Origin: Echinicola strongylocentroti | GTDB lineage: Bacteria > Bacteroidota > Bacteroidia > Cytophagales > Cyclobacteriaceae | Direction: 5' to 3' | Assembly: GCF_003260975.1 (NCBI RefSeq) | Contig: NZ_CP030041.1 | Span: 3,519,001 to 3,583,000 of the forward strand | DNA: 64,000 nucleotides | Shown: positions 25,105 to 32,587 of the stretch, one piece after another | Layout: every line of letters starts with the position of its first letter | Numbering within the stretch: position 1 is the stretch's first letter | The notes under the pieces: generated by a model | Seen by the model: the letters and a program-made list of their open reading frames with translations, nothing else | Told to the model about the DNA's origin: nothing | Database searches by the model: none | Program-made: the position numbers and the translations under genes

Positions 25105-26451
25105 ATGACGCCAATACCGGTAATTGCCATATTTGATATAGGAAAGACCAACAAGAAGTTCTTTTTGTTTGATGGGCACAGCAATGAAATCAAGCAGGAG
25201 TACAACAAGATTCCGCTGACAGCGGACGAGGATGGTTTTGAATGTGATGACCTGGCAGCATTGACGGATTGGATAAGGTCCAGTGTTGAGGGCATCTGCC
25301 GGTCACCGGACTATGAGCTCAAGGGGATCAATTTTTCCACTTATGGCGCGTCGTTTGTCCATATTGGCGAGGATGGCGAGCCGCTGACACCACTTTATAA
25401 TTACCTGAAGGAAATCCCCCAAGAGGTGCTTGACGGGTTTTACCGGCGCTATCCCGAGGAGGCCAACAACCTGGAGACCGCTTCCCCTTCATTGGGCATG
25501 CTGAATTCCGGGCTGCAGCTGTACTGGCTGAAGAAGACGAGACCGGCACTGTTTGCCAAGATCAGACACTCCCTGCACTTCCCCCAGTACCTGAGCTATC
25601 TGTTTACGGGCAAGGCGGTGAGCGAGCCCACTTCCATCGGCTGCCATACACGTCTCTGGGACTTCCAAAAAGGCCAGTACCATGATTGGGTGAAGGCGGA
25701 AGGCATTGACCGGGTGCTCCCAGAGATTGTACCGACGGGCCAATTGTACACGGCAGCGATCTGTGGTCGAAAAGTGGATGTCGGTGTAGGTATCCACGAC
25801 AGTTCCTCGGCGCTTGCTTCTTATCTGGTGCGGGTAAAGGAACCGTTCCTGTTGATCTCCACCGGCACCTGGAGCATTTCCCTCAACCCGTTTACCCAGG
25901 ATCCACTGACACGGGAAGAACTCCACAATGACTGCCTGAATTTCCTCAGTATAGATGGCAGCCCGGTGAAGGCATCCCGCTTTTTTATGGGCTACGAGTT
26001 CAATTACCAGATGGACCGCATCAACAGGCATTTTGACAAGCCCGACAAATATTACAAGACGGTACCTGCCGACCCGGCAATCATCCAGCAAATCAAGGAC
26101 GGAAAGGTCCGCAATACGTTTTGTCCGGAGCATATCGCGGAGACACCATTGGTGAAGTCCCTTTACGGCGGCAATGAGTGGGAGCCCGGGGCATTTGCCT
26201 CTTTTGAAGAGGCCTACCACCATTTGATCTGGGGGCTGACGCTGCTGCAGGTAGCGTCGCTCAAATTGGCAAGGGGGAATTCCGCTATCCAGAAGGTCTT
26301 TGTCGACGGCGGCTTTGTCCACAATGAGGTGTTCATGGAGCTGCTGGGGCATTATTTGCCAGACTGCGAGCTGGTGTTTTCGGACTTCCCACTGGGATCG
26401 GCCTACGGCGCGGCCCTGGTGCTGGAGGCCAGCGAGAAGAAGATGGTGTAG
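25105..26451 (+). CDS. rhaB: L-rhamnulokinase, FGGY family
   Basis: 448 residues, two ASKHA domains. The N-terminus has the phosphate-1 motif IFDIGKTNKKFFLFD (Asp-x-Gly-x-Thr variant) and the middle has VGVGIHDSSSALASYL and LLISTGTWSISLNPF (phosphate-2/adenosine). The C-terminus has KVFVDGGFVHNEVFMELLG. FGGY kinases next to rhaI and rhaD that carry DIGKT are typically L-rhamnulose kinases; L-fuculokinase is the alternative, disfavoured by the neighbours. It is 190 bp downstream of rhaI with its own candidate promoter. No rhamnose transporter or mutarotase is seen nearby. Confidence 0.9.
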   Translation: MTPIPVIAIFDIGKTNKKFFLFDGHSNEIKQEYNKIPLTADEDGFECDDLAALTDWIRSSVEGICRSPDYELKGINFSTYGASFVHIGEDGEPLTPLYNYLKEIPQEVLDGFYRRYPEEANNLETASPSLGMLNSGLQLYWLKKTRPALFAKIRHSLHFPQYLSYLFTGKAVSEPTSIGCHTRLWDFQKGQYHDWVKAEGIDRVLPEIVPTGQLYTAAICGRKVDVGVGIHDSSSALASYLVRVKEPFLLISTGTWSISLNPFTQDPLTREELHNDCLNFLSIDGSPVKASRFFMGYEFNYQMDRINRHFDKPDKYYKTVPADPAIIQQIKDGKVRNTFCPEHIAETPLVKSLYGGNEWEPGAFASFEEAYHHLIWGLTLLQVASLKLARGNSAIQKVFVDGGFVHNEVFMELLGHYLPDCELVFSDFPLGSAYGAALVLEASEKKMV

Positions 26452-26452
26452 A

Positions 26453-26537
26453 AGTCCGAAGACTTCGGGAAGTTATGGTCGCAAGTCTGGAGACTTGGAC
26501 CAATTAAGCCCTGGTCCAAGTCTCCAGACTTGCGACC
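26453..26537. repeat. REP palindromes 5' of the RAYT gene
   Basis: Two 25-bp palindromic units in head-to-head orientation, 26477-26501 (GGTCGCAAGTCTGGAGACTT then GGACC) and 26513-26537 (its inverse), form one large hairpin. A degenerate unit (AAGTCCGAAGACTTCGG) lies at 26453-26469. The core AAGTCTGGAGACTT recurs 3' of the RAYT and after the Fic gene. Confidence 0.85.
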
Positions 26538-26548
26538 TCATACCTTAT

Positions 26549-26577
26549 GGAAGTCTTCAGACTTCCCCTTTTTTTTA
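26549..26577 (+). terminator. Intrinsic terminator of the rhaB transcript (REP-derived)
   Basis: GGAAGTCT (26549-26556) pairs with AGACTTCC (26559-26566) and is followed by CC and a run of eight T. The stem is a variant of the neighbouring REP core, so a REP unit appears to serve as terminator. Confidence 0.75.
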
Positions 26578-26602
26578 TTAGCTTGTTTTAAAGAATTTTA
26601 AA

Positions 26603-27156
26603 ATGAGCAGAAAATACCAGATCAGGGATCAGGATGGATTGTATTTTGTGACTTTTACCATTGTGAGGTGGATTGATGTTTTTACCAGGAATTGCTACAA
26701 GGATATTTTTATCAATTCATTGAAGTATTGTCAGGAAAACAAGGGGTTGGAAGTATATGCTTTTGTTATTATGACAAATCATGTTCATCTAATTATCGGT
26801 AGAAATGGTGAAGTGCCCATTCAGGCGATTATCCGAGACATGAAAAAATACACTGCCGTGAAAATTTTAGAGGCTATTGAGCGAAGCGCGGAAGAAAGTA
26901 GGCAGGATGGTTATTGTATTTTTTTGAGAGAGCAGGAAGTTTCAAGGCCAGCAATACCAAATATCAATTTTGGCAGCACCATAGTCACCCCCTAGAGTTA
27001 AATTCAACCAAGAAGACGATAAACTATTTGAACTATATTCATCAGAATCCAGTGAGGGCTGGAATTGTATATCAGCCAGAGGATTATGTTTATAGCAGTG
27101 CTGCAAATTATGCAGGGATGGTGGATAAGGTGTTGGACGTGAGGTTTATTGGGTGA
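26603..27156 (+). pseudogene. REP-associated tyrosine transposase (RAYT, Y1_Tnp family), frameshifted
   Basis: Reading from the ATG at 26603 gives MSRKYQIRDQDGLYFVTFTI, then FVIMTNHVHLIIGRNGEVPI with the HVH metal-binding pair of Y1 (HUH-type) transposases and a candidate Tyr in MKKYTAVKI. The frame is lost at a T7 run (26919-26925). The remainder continues in another frame as FFERAGSFKASNTKYQFWQH, then NYLNYIHQNPVRAGIVYQPE and VYSSAANYAG, the conserved RAYT C-terminus, ending at 27156. The total of about 184 residues is normal for the family. REP palindromes flank it on both sides, the typical REP-RAYT arrangement. The T7 run makes a homopolymer indel, a sequencing error or slippage rescue possible. 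Confidence 0.9.
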
Positions 27157-27258
27157 GAAGTCCGGAGAAGTCTGGAGACTTTGGGAAGTTATGGTCGCAA
27201 GTCTGGAGACTTGGACCAATGAGGGACTTGAACCAATTAGGAGACTTGGACCAATGAG
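27155..27258. repeat. REP palindromes 3' of the RAYT gene
   Basis: A full 25-bp unit lies at 27193-27217 in the same orientation as the one at 26477. It is preceded by a degenerate unit (27158-27176) and followed by partial units with GACTTGAACCAATTAGGAGA and TTGGACCAATGAG. Confidence 0.8.
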
Positions 27259-27286
27259 TGAATTAGGCCGGAATATGAAAACCTTC

Positions 27287-27346
27287 AATATTGATCTATA
27301 AAATCACTTTTTATAGATCGTTTTTTCGTTAATATTGATCTATAAA
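27287..27346 (+). promoter_or_regulatory. Operator-like repeats upstream of the Fic gene
   Basis: A 16-bp direct repeat, AATATTGATCTATAAA, occurs at 27287-27302 and 27331-27346, 44 bp apart. The first copy also forms a perfect inverted pair: GATCTATAAAA (27293-27303) with TTTTATAGATC (27309-27319), followed by GTTTTTT. The block ends 17 bp before the Fic ATG. It could be a repressor site controlling the Fic gene or a terminator for upstream reads. Confidence 0.55.
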
Positions 27347-27363
27347 GCGTATATTTATAAATC

Positions 27364-28464
27364 ATGACTTGGAACTGGCAACATACAAATTGGCCTCAAT
27401 TCATTTATAACACGGAGGATTTTAAAGAACATGAACTGCAATTTTTCGAAAAAGCAGGGATGTTGAATGGAAGCATTCAGCATATTGATCAGGCTGACCA
27501 AACGTTGATAACTATTGACCTGATAAGTAATGAGGCGTTCAAAACCTCTGAGATTGAAGGTGAACTACTTAATCGGGACTCGCTCCAATCCTCGATCAGA
27601 AGACAGTTTGGGCTTCAAACGGATTACCGTCGAGTGGAGCCGGCAGAGCAGGGTATAGCTGAAATGATGGTTCATCTCTACAGGAATTATCACACCCCAC
27701 TTGATAAGGAAACATTATGCCTTTGGCATAAAATGATCACCAACGGGAGGATGGACCTTAAAAACATTGGAACATATAGAACCCATGAGGATCCAATGCA
27801 AGTGGTTTCCGGGCCTATGGGGAGAGAGATTATCCATTTTGAAGCGCCTCCTTCAAGCCGGATTCCAGAAGAAATGAGCGGCTTTATTAGATGGTTTAAT
27901 GATACAGAAAGGAGCGGGAGAAAGGAAGGGGCAAGTTTGGTAAGGGCTGCAGTGGCCCATCTCTATTTTGAATGTATTCATCCGTTTGAAGATGGAAATG
28001 GACGGGTCGGAAGGGGTATTTCAGAAAAGTCATTATCCCAAAGCTTGGGCAGACCGACCTTGATTGCCTTGTCCCACATTATCGTAGAGAATAAGAAGGG
28101 CTATTATCAAGCACTGGAGCGAAACAATCGGGGGCTGGAAATCTCAGATTGGATTTCATATTTCTGTGATACTGTCTTGAAAGCGCAGGATCACACGCAA
28201 CAGACCATAAATTTTATTATCCAAAAAGGAAAGTTCTACAAGCAATTTGAAGGAAAACTCAATGAACGCCAATTGAAAGTGGTAGACCAGATATTCAGAG
28301 AAGGTGTTAAGGGGTTTAAGGGTGGGTTAAGCGCTAAAAATTATAGGAGCATCTCCGGAGCACCAAGTGCTACTGCTACGAGAGATTTGACCAAAATGGT
28401 AAAGGTGGGAGCACTAAAAAAAACAGGAGAGCTTAAAAGTACCAGGTATTTCTTGAACATCTAG
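27364..28464 (+). CDS. Fic family protein (class II, DUF4172 N-terminus)
   Basis: 366 residues, a probable AMP-transferase acting on protein hydroxyl groups. The N-terminus (MTWNWQHTNWPQF..., about 1-85) is DUF4172-like and carries the autoinhibitory motif TSEIEG (Thr61 to Glu65), which fits (S/T)xxxE(G/N). The catalytic loop HPFEDGNGRVGRG starts at His206, with all invariant residues present. A winged-helix-like C-terminus follows (about 290-366; SAKNYRSISGAPSATATRDL), which often binds DNA in this group. The presence of the inhibitory Glu suggests a housekeeping or self-regulated enzyme and not a free toxin. The target is unknown. Confidence 0.92.
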   Translation: MTWNWQHTNWPQFIYNTEDFKEHELQFFEKAGMLNGSIQHIDQADQTLITIDLISNEAFKTSEIEGELLNRDSLQSSIRRQFGLQTDYRRVEPAEQGIAEMMVHLYRNYHTPLDKETLCLWHKMITNGRMDLKNIGTYRTHEDPMQVVSGPMGREIIHFEAPPSSRIPEEMSGFIRWFNDTERSGRKEGASLVRAAVAHLYFECIHPFEDGNGRVGRGISEKSLSQSLGRPTLIALSHIIVENKKGYYQALERNNRGLEISDWISYFCDTVLKAQDHTQQTINFIIQKGKFYKQFEGKLNERQLKVVDQIFREGVKGFKGGLSAKNYRSISGAPSATATRDLTKMVKVGALKKTGELKSTRYFLNI

Positions 28465-28526
28465 CCCCAAGGGTTATGCTGATTAATACGAATGGATAAA
28501 CCACGAATGCACGAATGACTGCAAAT

Positions 28527-28579
28527 GGTCCAAGTCTCCAGACTTGGACCTATATCTTGCAAAAGTCTTTCAGACTTTT
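28527..28579. repeat. REP palindrome and second hairpin between Fic and Gfo/Idh genes
   Basis: A perfect 11-bp stem (GGTCCAAGTCT at 28527-28537 and AGACTTGGACC at 28540-28550) repeats the RAYT-linked REP core. A second hairpin, AAAAGTCT/AGACTTTT at 28561-28579, touches the stop codon of the convergent gene and may serve as a terminator for both. Confidence 0.8.
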
Positions 28580-29951
28580 AGCCCTTAGGCCTTTTTGCCT
28601 GTAACTTAATGTCCACCAAGTCTGAAATGTGGACGGGTTGATTGGTTTCTATACTTTTTCGGGCGGCAATACCGATCAAGATGGACATGGCACCATCCCG
28701 CGTGCCGGCTGATTGGCGATAAGGGTCCGCCATATTGGGGTCCTTGAAGAGTTTGTCTTTTAGCCTGACATCCCCGCCACCATGTCCACCACCGCTATGA
28801 GGGATGGTGATGATTTCCGTTTCCCCAAAGTTTTTGGTCAAGCGCAGTTCGTCAGCAGGTTTTTCTTCCCATGGTTGGCTTTCTTTGATCCATGCTTCCA
28901 GCCTGCCTTCTGTACCATTAAAAGCGATGCGGTAGCCTTCGTAGGGGGAGTAAGTAGTAAGCGAGTAGCTGACTTGGACATCATTCATATAGCGGATTTG
29001 TACGGCCATCTTATCATAGATGTCAATGTCTTCCCTGTAGACGCAGCCATCTCGGAGATAGCCATCGTATTCTTCATTATCTACATAGAGGTCCGTGAGG
29101 CGTTTGCTTTTGGTGATATCCCAGTAGAAGTCACAATCGGATTTGTGTGGGCAGGGACGACAATTGGTAGAGCGAAAAGGGCCATTTTTACCATAAAACT
29201 CCAGTTTTCCAAATGCAAAAACTTCCGCCGGATCGGAATCCAGCCACCAGTTGAGCAGGTCAAAGTGGTGGGTGGCTTTGTGTACCAGCAGGGTGCCGCC
29301 TTTATCACGGTAACCATGCCAGCGACGGAAATAGGACGCGCCGTGGTCTGTGTCCAAGTACCAGTGGAAGTCCACTGAGGTGACCGTTCCTATTGCCCCT
29401 TCATGGAGCAGTTCATAGATTTTTTGACGATGCGGGCTGTAGCGGTAGTTGAAGGTGACGATTACCTGTTTGCCGGTTCGCCGTTCTGCATCCAGTATGT
29501 TTTGGCATTTTACCTCATCGGTGGTCATGGGTTTTTCGGTGATGACGTTGGCACCTGCTTCGAGGCCTTTGATGATGAACTGGTCGTGGGTACTGTCCAT
29601 GGTGGTGACGATAAGTACGTCGGGTTTTACGGTGGCTATCATTTCGTCAAAGTCCACAAAGGTGGGACAATCCACGCCGATGTACTTTTTGCCATAGGCA
29701 AGCCGTCCTTCGTTGATGTCAGAAAGTCCGACAAATTCCACTTCGTTTGGATAATCTTCTACGACACTTTTGCCAAACATGCTGGTGCCCCTAATACCGG
29801 TTCCTACCAAAGCGACACGTAGCTTTTTGGCAGGATTTTCCCGTAAATGTAAGGCCTTGGCAATGGGGTGGATAAAAAAAGAACCGGCTGCAAGGGTGCC
29901 GGACTTGGTAATGAATTTTCTGCGATTTAGGTTGGTAATCTGATCTGACAT
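28578..29951 (-). CDS. Gfo/Idh/MocA family oxidoreductase with Tat signal
   Basis: 457 residues. The N-terminus has a twin-arginine signal (NRRKFITKSGTLAAGSFF), so the protein is exported folded to the periplasm. A Rossmann domain follows (RVALVGTGIRGTSMFG, about 42-57), with the family motif VITEKPMTTDEVKC (about 135-150; the EKP motif), and a C-terminal alpha/beta substrate domain with YRDKGGTLLVHKATHHFDLL. Three Cys in CRPCPHKSDCDFYW are unusual and may bind metal. These enzymes oxidise or epimerise sugars and glycosides with NAD(P). The substrate is not known. It stands alone, convergent with the Fic gene. Confidence 0.9.
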   Translation of the reverse strand: MSDQITNLNRRKFITKSGTLAAGSFFIHPIAKALHLRENPAKKLRVALVGTGIRGTSMFGKSVVEDYPNEVEFVGLSDINEGRLAYGKKYIGVDCPTFVDFDEMIATVKPDVLIVTTMDSTHDQFIIKGLEAGANVITEKPMTTDEVKCQNILDAERRTGKQVIVTFNYRYSPHRQKIYELLHEGAIGTVTSVDFHWYLDTDHGASYFRRWHGYRDKGGTLLVHKATHHFDLLNWWLDSDPAEVFAFGKLEFYGKNGPFRSTNCRPCPHKSDCDFYWDITKSKRLTDLYVDNEEYDGYLRDGCVYREDIDIYDKMAVQIRYMNDVQVSYSLTTYSPYEGYRIAFNGTEGRLEAWIKESQPWEEKPADELRLTKNFGETEIITIPHSGGGHGGGDVRLKDKLFKDPNMADPYRQSAGTRDGAMSILIGIAARKSIETNQPVHISDLVDIKLQAKRPKG

Positions 29952-30290
29952 AATATTTTGGGTTGTTGTTTAATAGCGTTATAATATACCTAAAATGATC
30001 TTTATATCTGTACTGTATGTAAGTAAACTATACGAGCGGCTGCGTGAAAATTTGAAATGATCAAATGGAGGATTTTACGGAAAAAGTAATATTTTATAAA
30101 TAGGTACCAATAGGTTAAGCCCTAAGTTACGGCGTGCCAATGTTAGATAAGTTGGTTGATGATTTCCATTATCAGGTGCCTTTGAAAACTTCTGTATGCT
30201 GTTATATGACAAAAATCTATTTGGCAGGAAAATCCATTGCACCCTATTCCTGTGCGACCAAATAAGCGTCAAAAAAAGATGATGGGAGGA
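29952..30290. other. Intergenic region without recognisable gene
   Basis: 339 bp upstream of the Gfo/Idh gene. Short open frames here show no family resemblance. I see no hairpin terminator or repeat shared with other sites. Confidence 0.4.
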
Positions 30291-30479
30291 TTACTTTGTA
30301 AGGCTTTTATATTTGCCCCAGTAATAGATCGGGAGGATCAGTGCTTTTAGTTTCCAGTCATTTTTTTCCTTTGTTCCGAGAGATTCATCTCTATGAACTT
30401 GGGAGTACATCATCGATGCCATGATGGCATGGCCAAAAAGCAACAAAAAGATGATGGCGTAGATAATTAGTTCTGTCAT
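30291..30479 (-). CDS. Small membrane protein, hypothetical
   Basis: 62 residues: one strong N-terminal helix (MTELIIYAIIFLLLFGHAIM), a charged middle (HRDESLGTKEKNDWKLK) and a second hydrophobic patch (ALILPIYYWGKYKSL). The pattern resembles short PLDc_N-type membrane proteins of Bacteroidota, but no motif settles this. The orderly hydrophobic and charged blocks argue for a real gene. Unknown function. Confidence 0.6.
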   Translation of the reverse strand: MTELIIYAIIFLLLFGHAIMASMMYSQVHRDESLGTKEKNDWKLKALILPIYYWGKYKSLTK

Positions 30480-30702
30480 ATGCTTAGCAAATTGATAGGT
30501 TTGGAGTGTGGCTTATCGCCGGGTATTTTCAGGGTTAAATGATATTTTCTTTCTATATTGAGTAGCCATCCGGTATTGGAGGAAAGAGCTGCAATATCCA
30601 TAAATTAATGTTTTTAAAAAAGCGGACGGGGCCATTTGGTTTGAGGGAAATGAAGGACTGGGTCAAGCCGGCGTAGATGATATTTAAGAAAAAGACATAC
30701 AA

Positions 30703-31917
30703 ATGAAAATTGGTTTGATCAAAGAGGGCAAAGTTCCCGTGGATCGACGGGTAGCCTTTAGCCCGGAACAGTTAAACATCATGAGCAAGCGGTATGAGGG
30801 GAAGTTGAGTTTTGTGGTGCAGCGAAGTGATGTGAGAGCCTTTAAAAATGATGAATACGAGGCCGTGGGAATTCCCATGGTAGACGATGTGTCGGATTGT
30901 GAGGTGCTGATGGGGATCAAGGAAGTACCGATTCCTTTGCTTATTGGAGATAAGACTTATTTCTTCTTTTCCCATACCATCAAGGCACAGCCTTATAACC
31001 GGGGCTTGTTGCAGAAGGTATTGGAGAAAGGTATTCGGCTGATTGACTATGAAGTGTTGAGGAATAGCAGCGAGCGGGTAGTGGCCTTTGGGAGATGGGC
31101 AGGCATCGTCGGCGGCTACAACGGTCTTTGGACTTATGGGAAAAAAACAGGGCTTTTTGATATGAAGAGGGCCAAGGACTGTTTTGACCTAAAGGAACTT
31201 CATGAGGAGGTAAAAAGTATTCAGCTGCCACCGATCAAAATGGTCATCACCGGCAATGGCCGTGTGGGAAATGGCGTAAAAGAAATCCTGGAAGTAGCAG
31301 GGATCCGAGAGGTCAATCCCAAAGAACTTTTGCAGAATTATTACGATGAGCCTGTTTTTGCGCAGTTGGCCATGGAAGATTACAATCGGCGCAAAACCGA
31401 TGGTGGATATGAAAAAGGAGAGTTTTACAGTCAGCCAGAAAAATATGAAAGCCATTTTCTCAAGTATGCAGAAGTGAGTGATGTGCTTTTTGCTGCAGCT
31501 TTTTGGGATCCTAAGGCTCCGAAGCTTTTTGAAAGAAAAGATGTGGCCAGTGAGGATTTTAATCTTTCCGTCATTGCAGATATTACCTGTGATATTGATG
31601 GTTCGGTACCGACGACAGTGAAGCCCTGCACGATAGACGATCCGGTTTACGATGTGGACAGAGAGTCGTTTGAGGTGTTGCCGGCTTTTGGCGAACAGCT
31701 GAGTATTTCGGTGATGGCCATTGATAATCTCCCTTGTGAATTGCCCCGGGATGCTTCGGAGGATTTTGGAAGACAACTGATGGAAACGGTCATTCCTGCT
31801 TTATTGGAAGAGGGAAAACCGATCATTGAGAAAGCGACCATTGCAAAAGCGGGCGAACTGACCACTTACTTTGACTATTTGGAGGATTTTGTCCGTGAAA
31901 GTTCCGATGATTTATGA
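30703..31917 (+). CDS. Alanine/saccharopine dehydrogenase-like NAD(P)-dependent oxidoreductase
   Basis: 404 residues. The N-terminus has the AlaDh/PNT-type opening (MKIGLIKEGKVPVDRRVAFS; the DRRVA(F/L) segment is typical), and residues about 183-200 form a Rossmann loop (MVITGNGRVGNGVKEI). The C-terminal half contains DITCDIDGSVPTTVKPCTID, found in lysine-forming saccharopine dehydrogenase-like proteins of bacteria. Whether it works on saccharopine, alanine or another amino acid cannot be decided. The stop overlaps the deoC start by 4 bp, so the two are co-translated, a pairing that has no obvious metabolic explanation. Confidence 0.85.
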   Translation: MKIGLIKEGKVPVDRRVAFSPEQLNIMSKRYEGKLSFVVQRSDVRAFKNDEYEAVGIPMVDDVSDCEVLMGIKEVPIPLLIGDKTYFFFSHTIKAQPYNRGLLQKVLEKGIRLIDYEVLRNSSERVVAFGRWAGIVGGYNGLWTYGKKTGLFDMKRAKDCFDLKELHEEVKSIQLPPIKMVITGNGRVGNGVKEILEVAGIREVNPKELLQNYYDEPVFAQLAMEDYNRRKTDGGYEKGEFYSQPEKYESHFLKYAEVSDVLFAAAFWDPKAPKLFERKDVASEDFNLSVIADITCDIDGSVPTTVKPCTIDDPVYDVDRESFEVLPAFGEQLSISVMAIDNLPCELPRDASEDFGRQLMETVIPALLEEGKPIIEKATIAKAGELTTYFDYLEDFVRESSDDL

Positions 31918-32579
31918 ATTCCATTAACACCTATTTAGAGCATACACAGTTAAGCCCTGTCCTTACCGACCAGCAGGTCAATCAGCTGATAAAAGATGCT
32001 CACAAGTACCAATTTGCAGGGGTTTGCATACCGCCATTTTGGGTGAAAAAAGTAAAGCGTGAGTTGGGAGATTCAAGCGTACAGGTGGTGACTGTTGTGG
32101 GTTTTCCCTTGGGCTATCAAATGACCGAGACCAAAGTCTACGAAACCACGAAAGCGATCGAAAATGGCGCGGATGAAATTGACGTGGTATGGTCGCTCAG
32201 TGCGTTTAAGTCAGGGATGAACTGGCCGAAAATCGAATTGGCCAAGCTTTCTTCGGTTTGTCATGAAGCGGGGAGACTTCTTAAGGTCATTGTCGAAACG
32301 GCCTATCTGGATGGGGATGAACTGGTAGCCGCCTGTAAAATCTGTGCTGATGCAGGGGTGGATTTCGTGAAGACTTCCACCGGCTTTGCTTCATCAGGGG
32401 CCCAACTGGAAGATGTCAAGCTGATGCGGGAGGTATTGCCTGCTCAGGTCGGAATCAAAGCCAGTGGTGGCATCAAGACACTTGACCAGGCAAAGGCTTT
32501 TGTACAAGCAGGAGCCGATAGGATCGGTACCAGTGCGGGAGTTCAGATCATGGAGGAATGGCTTTCCCGAAAAGGCTGA
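31914..32579 (+). CDS. deoC: Deoxyribose-phosphate aldolase
   Basis: 221-residue class I aldolase. The Schiff-base lysine is in VDFVKTSTGFASSGA (about 150-160), and the second lysine is in VGIKASGGIKTLDQA (about 180-195). The opening YLEHTQLSPVLTDQQVNQLI and the metal-free PFWVKKV segment fit the bacterial DeoC family at normal length. It converts 2-deoxyribose-5-phosphate to glyceraldehyde-3-phosphate and acetaldehyde in nucleoside breakdown. ATGA overlap with the upstream dehydrogenase. It converges with the alpha/beta hydrolase gene, with 8 bp between stops. Confidence 0.93.
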   Translation: MNSINTYLEHTQLSPVLTDQQVNQLIKDAHKYQFAGVCIPPFWVKKVKRELGDSSVQVVTVVGFPLGYQMTETKVYETTKAIENGADEIDVVWSLSAFKSGMNWPKIELAKLSSVCHEAGRLLKVIVETAYLDGDELVAACKICADAGVDFVKTSTGFASSGAQLEDVKLMREVLPAQVGIKASGGIKTLDQAKAFVQAGADRIGTSAGVQIMEEWLSRKG

Positions 32580-32587
32580 TCCTATTT

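Noticed and set aside
27364..28464. Fic gene as toxin of a toxin-antitoxin module
   Set aside because: No small antitoxin gene adjoins it, and the protein carries its own inhibitory motif (class II), so a toxin module is not supported.
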